A stretch of 8,079 nucleotides of DNA from Hyphomonadaceae bacterium (GTDB lineage Bacteria > Pseudomonadota > Alphaproteobacteria > Caulobacterales > Hyphomonadaceae): assembly GCA_030696545.1 (NCBI GenBank), contig JAUYSA010000220.1, positions 1 to 8,079 on the forward strand, given 5' to 3'. A program made the translations under genes and the position numbers. The notes below the pieces were generated by a model. The model had not been told where the DNA came from. It ran no database searches and worked only from the letters and a program-made list of their open reading frames with translations. Below, piece after piece: positions 1-6,404 of the stretch (position 1 is the stretch's first letter; each line of letters opens with the position of its first letter).

Positions 1-99
1 GCTGGTGATCTCGGCAATCTCGATGAAAGTGCCGGGGGAATCTGCCGACTCGACCTCGATAAGAGTGTCATAGCCGATCAAGGCTTCAGATGCGGCCAT
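1..99 (-). CDS. Phage tail tube (major tail) protein, N-terminal 33 residues only
   Basis: The reading frame begins at the ATG at 99-97 and runs off the low-coordinate edge without a stop, so only 33 residues are visible. It starts MAASEALIGYDTLIEVES and continues through FIEIAEITS, the opening of lambda gpV-like tail tube subunits that stack as hexamers to form the tail tube. An AGGAG Shine-Dalgarno at 107-111, seven bases upstream, fixes the start. It directly follows the DUF3168 tail-completion gene, the normal position for the major tail protein in this class of siphophage cluster. Its N-terminus matches that of the 1033-residue protein encoded at 1416-4517 at 17 of 33 ungapped positions, so the two are paralogues. 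The assignment rests on this similarity and on gene order, since the rest of the protein lies outside the window. Confidence 0.83.
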   Translation of the reverse strand, partial: MAASEALIGYDTLIEVESADSPGTFIEIAEITS

Positions 100-106
100 G
101 GGGGGT

Positions 107-111
107 CTCCT
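107..111 (-). promoter_or_regulatory. Shine-Dalgarno of the tail tube gene
   Basis: The minus strand reads AGGAG here, seven bases before the ATG at 99. It is one of the clearest ribosome binding sites in the window, as expected for a highly produced tail subunit, and it overlaps none of the upstream coding sequence (stop TGA at 116-114). Confidence 0.7.
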
Positions 112-113
112 GT

Positions 114-524
114 TCAGGCCTCGGGGAACCACACTCGGACATCGAGTGAGGAGCGGTAGAAGTCGGCCGCACCGGTAGCGTCGGGGCCTTGGCCGAGTTC
201 AAAGGTGTCGCGCTGGTTGTCGATGAAGGCGCCGCGGATCAGCGCCGGAGAGTCGCCGCCAGGCAGTCCGTCCAGCGCTGCGATCAGCGCCGTGACGATG
301 GCCTCACGAGCAGGAAGCGTGGCGCTCCAGACGTCCATCTGGACGATGAAGCCGGTAAGCCCGACACGGCTGCGCAGCGTGTAATCCCGCGGCGCGCTGA
401 TCATGTGGAGGGCGATGGCAGGGAGGGAGCCGCCTTGCGGCAGCGCGTCCCATCGGATGCGGGTTCCGACCAGGGCCGTGAGGCCCGAGACGGACAGGAG
501 ATAGTTGCGAAATTCGGCTTTCAT
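114..524 (-). CDS. DUF3168 family tail completion/terminator protein
   Basis: This 136-residue protein has the layout of the DUF3168 family. It has an N-terminal helix (EFRNYLLSVSGLTALVGTRI), a short P-rich turn (LPQGGSLPAIAL), a central strand (GFIVQMDVWSA), a helix that would pack on the sheet (REAIVTALIAALDGL), and a final strand ending DVRVWF. Members of this family sit between the gp10-like gene and the major tail protein and are thought to cap or complete the tail at the neck; that role is family knowledge, not visible here. The ATG at 524 follows the previous stop (TAA, 529-527) by two bases, with AAGG at 532-535 as a plausible ribosome site inside the upstream gene. Length is normal for the family and no defect is seen. 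Confidence 0.9.
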   Translation of the reverse strand: MKAEFRNYLLSVSGLTALVGTRIRWDALPQGGSLPAIALHMISAPRDYTLRSRVGLTGFIVQMDVWSATLPAREAIVTALIAALDGLPGGDSPALIRGAFIDNQRDTFELGQGPDATGAADFYRSSLDVRVWFPEA

Positions 525-526
525 CG

Positions 527-976
527 TTAGGCCTTGGCGAGCTTCAGCGCCTTGCGCGCAGCACGCTTGGCGGCCTTGTCGATCTCAGCGGCCAGCCCGT
601 CTTTGACGCGAGCGGCCACTTCGTTTTGCGTCTCATCCCAGGCCGGCCGCATGAATGACTGCGGGCCGTGGTTCTGGTTGCCGAACTCCTGCTGAATGGC
701 CTGCGGGTTCGGACCCGGGCCGGCGAACACCTCAACGAAGCTTTCGCGTTCATGGGCCTGGCGTTGGCTGCGCGTCAGCTTCGAACCGACCGAACCGCTT
801 TTCTCCAGAGCGCCGGTCAGACGCGGGGCCTTGGCGCGCCAGGCCTTGTCGAACGGCTCCAGCGCATAGGCGCCCGTGCGGCGCAGGATGTTCTTGGCCG
901 TAGCCTGCGGAAACTCACCGAGCGCGGCGTCCAGTTCCTTCAGGCCCTCAAGCTTGATCGAGATGTTGGCCGCCAT
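527..976 (-). CDS. HK97 gp10-like neck/tail-completion protein
   Basis: The 149-residue product resembles the HK97 gp10 family. It opens with SIKLEGLKELDAALGEFP, followed by an amphipathic helix and the family signature APRLTGALEKSG around residues 50-61, where newly made neck proteins carry P..TG.L..S. The stretch EFGNQNHGPQSFMRPAWDE (about 97-115) matches the usual 'E.G...... P.PFmrPA.d' block. A lysine/alanine-rich helix (KAAKRAARKALKLAKA) closes the protein. Homologues act at the head-tail interface during tail joining. The ATG at 976-974 overlaps the preceding stop (TGA, 978-976) by one base, so translation is probably coupled; no strong Shine-Dalgarno is evident. Confidence 0.9.
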   Translation of the reverse strand: MAANISIKLEGLKELDAALGEFPQATAKNILRRTGAYALEPFDKAWRAKAPRLTGALEKSGSVGSKLTRSQRQAHERESFVEVFAGPGPNPQAIQQEFGNQNHGPQSFMRPAWDETQNEVAARVKDGLAAEIDKAAKRAARKALKLAKA

Positions 977-1326
977 CAGCCAAGGTCCGCGCGGGCGACG
1001 GTCGTGATCTCAATGGCTTCTCGCCGGCCGATGCCTTCGCGTCCCTGAGCGTCCTTGACGCCGCGGATCTCGTAGCGTCGGCCGCCGAACTCCAGCTGGT
1101 CTTCCGGCGTGATGGTTTCGGTGACGCTGTCCCAGCGCAGCAGAAACCTCGAGGTGACATTCGCCAGTACGCCGCCGGCTTCGATCGCCTCGCTGTCGTT
1201 GACGTCGATCTTGCGCGCCCAACGGGTGGCCAGCGTCGCCCAGGTTTGGACGTCACCGCCGTAAGCATCTGGCGTCACGGACGCGCGCAGGATCGCTACG
1301 CGCTTATCAAGCGTCGATGCGTCCAT
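976..1326 (-). CDS. Phage head-tail adaptor (head-tail joining) protein
   Basis: A 116-residue protein of the phage head-tail joining family (SPP1 gp16/HK97 gp9-type). The start STLDKRVAILRAS is the typical 'l..RitI' opening. It is followed by a G-G-rich loop (DAYGGDVQTWATLATRWARK), the 'E..........V......R' region with FLLRWDSVTETITPEDQL, and the near-terminal GGRRYEIRGVKDAQGR, where the family has 'dG..Y.I.gv.d...r'. Such proteins form a ring between the portal/connector and the tail. The ATG at 1326 has AAGGA at 1334-1338 seven bases upstream. The gene starts 15 bases after the possible 25-residue ORF and begins the conventional neck block. The expected upstream partner, a gp6-like connector, is not in the window; adhesin and sugar genes occupy that place. 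Confidence 0.92.
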   Translation of the reverse strand: MDASTLDKRVAILRASVTPDAYGGDVQTWATLATRWARKIDVNDSEAIEAGGVLANVTSRFLLRWDSVTETITPEDQLEFGGRRYEIRGVKDAQGREGIGRREAIEITTVARADLG

Positions 1327-1333
1327 AACGATG

Positions 1334-1338
1334 TCCTT
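1334..1338 (-). promoter_or_regulatory. Shine-Dalgarno of the head-tail adaptor gene
   Basis: Minus-strand AAGGA lies seven bases before the ATG at 1326, in the 15-base gap after the small ORF. It gives the neck genes their own translation start after the long adhesin gene. Confidence 0.65.
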
Positions 1339-1341
1339 ATG

Positions 1342-1419
1342 TCAGGCGGCTGCGGTCAAGATGCGCAGGAAGAGGTAGGTGGCGGCGAAGGACGCCAAGC
1401 CGAGGAGGGCGAGGGTCAT
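1342..1419 (-). CDS. Possible 25-residue single-span membrane peptide
   Basis: An ATG at 1419-1417 overlaps the stop of the 1033-residue gene as ATGA and reads 25 codons to a TGA at 1344-1342. The peptide begins MTLALLGLASFAATYLFLRI and ends LTAAA. About 18 consecutive uncharged, mostly hydrophobic residues precede a single arginine, which is the composition of one transmembrane helix. The ATGA overlap matches the coupling used elsewhere in this operon, and the ORF fills nearly all of the otherwise empty 89 bases between two real genes; that is the main reason to take it seriously. There is no convincing Shine-Dalgarno, and I recognise no family. It may be a small phage membrane peptide, but a chance ORF in GC-rich DNA cannot be excluded. 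Confidence 0.42.
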   Translation of the reverse strand: MTLALLGLASFAATYLFLRILTAAA

Positions 1420-4400
1420 GCGACGCTCAGCACTTGCAGGCGTTGGATAGAGAAGCGGTCCAGTTCGTTCGTCAGCGTGTAGTTATCCGCGACGTCCTCG
1501 ATCACTTGCTGGTCGTCGTTGTCGAAGGTCAGCAGAACGTAGTGCTCACCGGCGGGTAGATCCAAGGTCAGGGCGTCCGCGGCGCGAGTGACGGCAACCG
1601 TGGTGGTCGGGATGTAAGACGTGGCCTCCCCGGCCTCCTCAAGTTGGAAACCCCAACCGTGGGTGACGTGAGCGGAGCCGTGGTTGATGCTCGCCTGCAG
1701 CGTGCCGGTGTCGCCAGCAACTAGGGTCGCGTCAAATTCGAACCGCTGCATCGTCGTGGTGAACGCCTTGGTGACGCGCTGACGTGTTCCGGCGCCAGAG
1801 AAGCCGAGGATCATCTCGCCACTGAACGCGCTGGCGGCTTTCGCCCAGAAGGAGAACGCAACCGCCTTGCTCGCCCAGCCGGTGCCGAGCGCGCGACCCC
1901 ACCAGGTATCGCCGTTGTTCCCCACCAACTTGTCGGCCGTGGTGGTTCCGTCCGGTGCGGTCGCGTCGTTGGCGGTGACAGTGGTTGTGCCTGGCCCGCG
2001 ATCCGCCCAGCCCGTACCGGCCAGATCCCCAGAGTTGAGCATGTAGTTTGTGCGGCTGGGCTCGTAAAGGAACAGTTCTCCCGCGCCGCCGTAGCGCATG
2101 GCGTCGATCGCGAAGCTGCTTAGGGCGCCCGCCGCGTTCAGATAGGTGCCTGTCGTGGAGCGGGCAAAGGTTGCCTTGGTCGCAAGCCAATCCGCTACAT
2201 CGTCGTAAGCCACGCTCTCTTGCTCAGCGGTGTCGCCGATGAAGTCGACATCGACTGTCGTCACAGATGGGGCGATGACCACAGTGGGTGATGTGGCTGA
2301 GGCGAAGCCGCCCTCGTTGGTGATGGTGAGGGTAAGAGACAACGCCCCTTCAACAGCAGGCGGCGCAGCGGCGGTGGAAACCGTGACGCCCCCAACCTTC
2401 CACGCGTAGCTCGGAACGAGTCCTGGCGTTCCCGTGGCGGTGTAGCTAACCGTCTGCGGCATACCCTCCAGGGCGACACCGGAGAAGCTGACGCCCGACA
2501 CAGAAGGCGCGATGCGTGGAACGCCGTAATAGGTCGCGCCGGCCATCAGGTTCACCGCGGCAGGCAAGGTGATCACGGCGTCATCGACGTCATCCCAGCC
2601 GCTGATCGGATTGGTGAACAGCGGATCGGCGTTGATGCCGTCGAGGTCGTAGCCTGCCGCCTGCCACGCTGCGAACGTGGCGTGCGTGACGCCATCAGCG
2701 CTCCAACTGATCGGCGTCGTGACCGCTGCGGCGCGATGGTAAACGTTGTTCGTCGCCGCGATGTCGACGTCCACAATGCCGGTCCCGCTGAACGGGTAGC
2801 TCACCCCTTTGAAGATGCAGCGATTGACCATCATGGAGCCGCTAGCGCCGGCCCCCCGCGTAAGTCCCTGCGTGGTCAGGGCGTCCGGGCCGATGAATGT
2901 GCAGTTCTCGAACGTCGCGTCGATGTCGCCGTCATTGAAGAACAGAATGCGGTCAGCCAGGCGCTCGGACCCAATGACAACGGTCCCGTAGACGCTGAGC
3001 GTGACGGCCGCCTCGATAATGCGGTTGCCATCGAAGCCTGACGACACGCCTCGCCCGTCGAAGAAGCAATCCAGGACCTCGTGCAGGCCGCCCAAGCCGT
3101 CCGAGGAATTGCTGCGCGTGGCCAGCGGCGTGTTGAACGTCTTGCAGCGCAGTAGGCGTTGAAGCTTGGCGTCGGCCGAGAAGCCTGAACTGCAGCGGCG
3201 TGTTTCGCAGTCTTCGAAGATGATGGAATTGTACGGGGCCGCCTCCCCGCCGTGGGCATAGAAGCCGCTGATCGCAGTAGGCGTGGAACCATCCGGCTTC
3301 ACGCCATCAGCGATGCACCGCCGCCACAATACATTGTAAGTCGTCGGGTCAGCGCGGTGGCTGATGTAGACCGTCGAACCCTCTTCCGCTCCTTCGGCGT
3401 AGAGATCTTCACCCAGGCCGTCGCGCAGGAAGATGTTGTGCTTCTGGCCCTCATACGCTTCGCAGTCGCGCATGGTCTGGGCTTCAGCCTGGAGCACCAG
3501 CACGCCGTCATTGTGCGCGCAGCCGATGCCGACCACGCCTTCCAAGGTGACGTCGTTCACAGCGCTAACCACGCAGTAGTTGCGTGCGGTGATCTCGTAG
3601 ACCTTGCCGTCGCTCACTGGGTTGGTGGAGCCCGGCGGATGCACCATCACCGTGGAAGTGGGCGCCGCGACCGAGCCGTTGGTGAAGTATGATCCGTCCA
3701 GCGCGCCGCAGGCCGCCTCGCTGGCGACACGCACCAGTTTAACGCCATCAACCCAGACGGAGAGAAATGTAACGACCGAAGGCGTGACTGAATGGGTCCA
3801 GTCGATCTCATAGACGTTGGCTGTACCCGTGGCCGCAAAGTCACCGTTGTCCGCAATGTCGCTGGCTTTGATGATGGGCTTGGCGCCGGAGCCCCACTTG
3901 CGAACAGTGACGTTGGCGCGAGGATAGGTGATCTGTTCTCGCCACAGGCCGCCACTGATCAGTGCGAGCGTCGGAAACTCTTCGTCGACCAAGGCCAGAC
4001 CAGCCGCGATAGTCTTTTTCGCCGTCATTGGCGTCAGGCCATCGCCACTGTCGTCGACCGCATCGCTGTCGACGAAGATCGTCGCGCCGTCAGGTTCTTC
4101 TCGCTGCACTGCACCGGCGACCTTCAAGGTCAAAACAGCTGTGAGCTTGTCGTTCTCATCGACGTCGAGGCTGTAGTCCCTGGGATAGGCGCTGAACGTG
4201 TCGATCACACCGTTCGCATAGGTCGCCTGCACCAGGCGTCGCTGACCCGACGCTCGCCAGTCTCGAATCAACTCGTCCGTATCGGAGCCAGGAATATAAT
4301 TTAGCCCGAGGGTGGTCTCATCCAAATCGCCCAGACCAGGCAGAAATTCATGCGTTCTGTTCGGGCTGCGCGTATGTGTGGTCTGGACATCGTCGACCAC

Positions 4401-4517
4401 TACACTGGGCGGCGAAAACTCTGTGATCTCAAGCAACTCGGAGAAGTCGCCGGAACCCGCGGCGGTCTCTACGTAAACACTTGCGCTGTATCCGATCAGC
4501 GCGTCAGAGCTCGCCAT
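1416..4517 (-). CDS. Tail tube-domain protein fused to parallel beta-helix, Ig-like and carbohydrate-binding-type modules
   Basis: This 1033-residue protein is a mosaic. Residues 1 to about 140 form a tail tube domain: MASSDALIGYSASVYVET, then ITEFSPPSVVVDDVQTTHT, FLPGLGDLDETTLGLNY and a final strand LTAVLTLKVAG, as in gpV-like tail proteins. Residues about 145-670 look like a right-handed parallel beta-helix. They open IFVDSDAVDDSGDGLTPMTA (the pectate-lyase-like 'yVd..aGsD..dG..p..a..Ti' entry), run through many short coils with N/C/G turns, and close at NADPLFTNP. Residues about 671-752 resemble an Ig/PKD-like domain (YAWKVGGVTVS, LTLTITNEGG). The rest starts FARSTTGTYLNAAG, contains YEPSRTNYMLNSG (816-829), and continues as a CBM-like beta-sandwich (APDGTTTADKL). 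Similar C-terminal modules recur in phage fibres and spikes. There is no signal peptide. The ATG at 4517 follows the previous stop by 12 bases without a clear Shine-Dalgarno. Enzymatic activity is possible but no catalytic site can be assigned. Confidence 0.93.
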   Translation of the reverse strand: MASSDALIGYSASVYVETAAGSGDFSELLEITEFSPPSVVVDDVQTTHTRSPNRTHEFLPGLGDLDETTLGLNYIPGSDTDELIRDWRASGQRRLVQATYANGVIDTFSAYPRDYSLDVDENDKLTAVLTLKVAGAVQREEPDGATIFVDSDAVDDSGDGLTPMTAKKTIAAGLALVDEEFPTLALISGGLWREQITYPRANVTVRKWGSGAKPIIKASDIADNGDFAATGTANVYEIDWTHSVTPSVVTFLSVWVDGVKLVRVASEAACGALDGSYFTNGSVAAPTSTVMVHPPGSTNPVSDGKVYEITARNYCVVSAVNDVTLEGVVGIGCAHNDGVLVLQAEAQTMRDCEAYEGQKHNIFLRDGLGEDLYAEGAEEGSTVYISHRADPTTYNVLWRRCIADGVKPDGSTPTAISGFYAHGGEAAPYNSIIFEDCETRRCSSGFSADAKLQRLLRCKTFNTPLATRSNSSDGLGGLHEVLDCFFDGRGVSSGFDGNRIIEAAVTLSVYGTVVIGSERLADRILFFNDGDIDATFENCTFIGPDALTTQGLTRGAGASGSMMVNRCIFKGVSYPFSGTGIVDVDIAATNNVYHRAAAVTTPISWSADGVTHATFAAWQAAGYDLDGINADPLFTNPISGWDDVDDAVITLPAAVNLMAGATYYGVPRIAPSVSGVSFSGVALEGMPQTVSYTATGTPGLVPSYAWKVGGVTVSTAAAPPAVEGALSLTLTITNEGGFASATSPTVVIAPSVTTVDVDFIGDTAEQESVAYDDVADWLATKATFARSTTGTYLNAAGALSSFAIDAMRYGGAGELFLYEPSRTNYMLNSGDLAGTGWADRGPGTTTVTANDATAPDGTTTADKLVGNNGDTWWGRALGTGWASKAVAFSFWAKAASAFSGEMILGFSGAGTRQRVTKAFTTTMQRFEFDATLVAGDTGTLQASINHGSAHVTHGWGFQLEEAGEATSYIPTTTVAVTRAADALTLDLPAGEHYVLLTFDNDDQQVIEDVADNYTLTNELDRFSIQRLQVLSVA
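2508..4085 (-). other. Predicted right-handed parallel beta-helix domain
   Basis: Residues about 145-670 of the 1033-residue protein. The evidence is the entry motif at 148-172 with D/G-rich loop and the helix-capping AKKTIAAGLALV, then irregular ~20-30-residue coils with recurrent short strands (VNDVTLEGVVGIG, SIIFEDCETRRCSSGF, DATFENCTFIGP, SMMVNRCIFKG), and the ADPLF exit seen at the end of many such helices. Phage beta-helices of this kind bind or cut polysaccharides. Domain borders are approximate. Confidence 0.7.
4098..4517 (-). other. Tail tube domain segment, duplicated from the major tail protein
   Basis: This is the N-terminal ~140 residues of the 1033-residue protein. Against the tail tube protein starting at 99, residues 1-33 align without gaps with 17 identities, including ALIGY, the V-E pair at 16-17, F25 and EIT at 30-32. 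The domain length (~140) equals a complete tube domain, so a whole subunit appears to have been duplicated rather than a fragment. The DNA of the two copies has drifted even where the protein is conserved, so the duplication or import is not recent. Confidence 0.8.
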
Positions 4518-4529
4518 GACGCACCAATC

Positions 4530-5591
4530 TCAAAGCGTCACGCCGGCCTTCGCGGCGAGCCAGGTGCGCACCGTTGTGATGCTCGCGTCGATTTGGGCCG
4601 CGTGGAACTGCACGAAGCCGAACAGATCGATGTCGCTCCAGCGCGTGGAGTTGGTTTCCGAGGCGATGTATAGGTTGGCCGCTGCGTTGAGCCCGCCGCT
4701 TCCGGTGACATAGGCGTTGGCGTTCAAGGCAATGGCCGACGTTACGCCGTTGAAGCGCTCGGTGATGACCCCTGGTGTTGCGACCGCGAGACCGGGAGAA
4801 AGCGTCAGTTCTGCGCCATTCTCCATGTTGAGCTGCGGAGAGGCAGTAACCTGCTTCAGGATGCGCCCGGACGATGAGCCAGTGAAAATCCGATCCGCGG
4901 AGGTCCATGTGCTCTGACGTATCGCACTCAGGCGATCGACGGGATTAGTGATCGACCCGCCGTGAGCGAACACCAGGCAGTCGTTCGTGCCGTCGAAATC
5001 GAGATAGTAGAGGCCGCCGCTTAGTCGCAGAAGCGGGCGGTTCGCATCCGCCGAGGCTGTGGCGTACCCGCCGGCCGTGCCGATGTTCAGGATCGAGCCG
5101 ACCGGGCTATCGACCACGGCGGGGATCGTTGCGCTGGCGCCCGTGGTCTCCTGAAACATCGTCGTCAGGTCAGACGGGTCGAACATGACCACAGGCGACA
5201 GCGCCAGGACAGCGGGTCGGAGGTCGACGACGTCGTTTGTCGCCGCCACGAGCGCCATCGCGGCGTCCCAGAGCGCGCCTTCCGAAACACGTAGATGCGA
5301 GATGTCGGCCGCGTCGCTCAGCGCGTTTCGAATGGCCGCCAGCATCTGGGGAACAGTTGACGTTTTAGCCGAGACGTCGGCCCCGGAGGAAACCACGTTG
5401 TGGATGGCAGCGATGATCTGCGGCGGGGATGACGTGAGCCGCGAGACATCCGGCCCCGAGCTCAACGCATTGTGGATGCGCGCGAGAAGTTCGGGCTTGC
5501 TCATGCGCTGCGCCGACGCGCCTGACGCGGCGTCGAGATCGTTCAGAACACTGGCGAGCAAAGCGGAAAGGTTGGTGTCGAGGTAGCTCAT
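4530..5591 (-). CDS. Phage fibre-like protein with 24-residue repeats and LamG-like domain
   Basis: A 353-residue protein in two parts. Residues 1-117 are helical. After MSYLDTNLSALLASVLNDLD come three near-identical-length 24-residue units (32-55, 56-79, 80-103) of the form PpQ[IL][IL]AAIhNalSsgaDvS, then a decayed fourth start. Residues about 135-353 resemble a concanavalin/LamG-like beta-sandwich common in phage tail proteins: MFDPSDLTTMFQETTGAS, SPVGSILNIG, the YYLDFDGTNDCLVF strand pair, and a last strand FVQFHAAQID followed by the helix TTVRTWLAAKAGV. A virion-associated, glycan-binding or spacer role is likely; the exact position on the particle is unknown. The ATG at 5591 follows the upstream stop with no gap (TAGATG), with GGAGG at 5604-5608. 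No signal peptide is seen. The gene lies 12 bases before the tail tube-fused gene, suggesting a shared structure. Confidence 0.88.
   Translation of the reverse strand: MSYLDTNLSALLASVLNDLDAASGASAQRMSKPELLARIHNALSSGPDVSRLTSSPPQIIAAIHNVVSSGADVSAKTSTVPQMLAAIRNALSDAADISHLRVSEGALWDAAMALVAATNDVVDLRPAVLALSPVVMFDPSDLTTMFQETTGASATIPAVVDSPVGSILNIGTAGGYATASADANRPLLRLSGGLYYLDFDGTNDCLVFAHGGSITNPVDRLSAIRQSTWTSADRIFTGSSSGRILKQVTASPQLNMENGAELTLSPGLAVATPGVITERFNGVTSAIALNANAYVTGSGGLNAAANLYIASETNSTRWSDIDLFGFVQFHAAQIDASITTVRTWLAAKAGVTL
5283..5498 (-). repeat. Three tandem 72-base coding repeats (24 residues each)
   Basis: The units encode residues 32-55, 56-79 and 80-103 of the LamG-like protein. Each has a helix of the form LLARIHNALSSG / IIAAIHNVVSSG / MLAAIRNALSDA followed by a D[VI]S and a Thr/Ser-rich linker. 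Spacing is exactly 24 residues with no indels. Units one and two are the closest in DNA (both carry GGCCCCG and TTGTGGATG stretches on the plus strand); unit three has diverged. Confidence 0.85.
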
Positions 5592-6404
5592 CTAAGTGAT
5601 CAACCTCCACAAAGTCCCGTCGAGCAGCTCGCGCTCATTGAATTGCGAGTACGCCAGCGACCACACCCAGGGCTCGCGGTCCGGATAGAGCGGGGTCTCG
5701 ATGTCGTTCAGGTCAGTCCGCCCTACCAGGGCCGCCGCGCTGTCAGCGTGGACGAACACCGGGCAACCCATGATGACGCTCTCGACCGCGGCGTTGCTGC
5801 CGTGGGTGACGAGGCAATGCGCGCCCTTCAGATCCTCATGCAGCTTGCGGCCGAACCGCTGCATTTCCTTGTCGCGGATGACGAGCGGCCGGTCGGTGTG
5901 GCGCTTCAGTTCGGCGACGGTGCGTTCGGTCCAGCCTTCTATGCCGTGGAACCGCTGATAGGTGGGCGATGGCTCTGCGACGACGATGTGCCGGCCATCT
6001 TTCTTCCAAGGCGTCAGCGGGGTCTGTAACGCCTTCCAGCGGCCTTCCGGCGCGTCTCTCACCGTCTGCATCTGAAACGCGTTCAGGTGCCAACGGTAGA
6101 AGCCGCCATTCTCTCCAGTTGGCAGGTCGGTTGCGAAGACGCGGCGGGCGTAACCGCGATCCCAGTAGATCCAGTCACGGCCCGATGCGCGCCAACGCTC
6201 GATGTAAGGCCTAAGCTCCGGCGTGCATCCGACGATCGGCACGCGCCCTTTGCGAACCTTACGGTCCAGCGTTTCGTAATCCCCGCGCACGACCACGCCG
6301 CCCGCTCGCTCTATGGTCGCCCCGATCCGGTTGAACAGCTCGAGCTTGAAGGCTTTCAGGTGCGCCGGAACGAAGAAGGCGACCGTGGCCGGGTCTACCG
6401 CCAA
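5592..6404 (-). CDS. GT-B-like glycosyltransferase/capsule-type protein
   Basis: The product is about 270 residues if translation begins at the TTG at 6404-6402, giving MAVDPATVAFFVPAHLKAFK. No in-frame ATG or GTG lies near the point where protein-like sequence begins; CTG at 6419 is the other option. This start overlaps the upstream gene's stop by 10 bases. The C-terminal half carries THGSNAAVESVIMGCPVFV (200-218), the nucleotide-sugar-side block of GT-B-type and capsule-synthesis (Kps-like) proteins, where S-N/E within an 'A..Ea...G.Pv' run contacts the donor. It also has a terminal WSLAYSQFNERELLDGTLWR segment that I recall from phage and polysaccharide proteins, though I cannot verify that here. 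A sugar-transfer role is likely, but donor and acceptor are unknown. It closes the sugar cassette, and its last codons carry the ribosome site of the fibre gene. Confidence 0.82.
   Translation of the reverse strand: MAVDPATVAFFVPAHLKAFKLELFNRIGATIERAGGVVVRGDYETLDRKVRKGRVPIVGCTPELRPYIERWRASGRDWIYWDRGYARRVFATDLPTGENGGFYRWHLNAFQMQTVRDAPEGRWKALQTPLTPWKKDGRHIVVAEPSPTYQRFHGIEGWTERTVAELKRHTDRPLVIRDKEMQRFGRKLHEDLKGAHCLVTHGSNAAVESVIMGCPVFVHADSAAALVGRTDLNDIETPLYPDREPWVWSLAYSQFNERELLDGTLWRLIT
5604..5608 (-). promoter_or_regulatory. Shine-Dalgarno of the LamG-like gene, inside the preceding gene
   Basis: Minus-strand GGAGG, 12 bases before the ATG at 5591, lies in the final codons of the glycosyltransferase-like gene. 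The core is strong but the spacing is somewhat long. It marks the switch from weakly translated sugar genes to a structural gene. Confidence 0.55.

Noticed and set aside
1246..1482. Plus-strand 78-codon frame across the adaptor/adhesin junction
   Set aside because: It is antisense to two convincing genes and shows no family features.
4504..4908. Minus-strand 134-codon frame across the end of the LamG-like gene
   Set aside because: It is H/R-rich, has no motif, and lies inside a well-supported gene in another frame.
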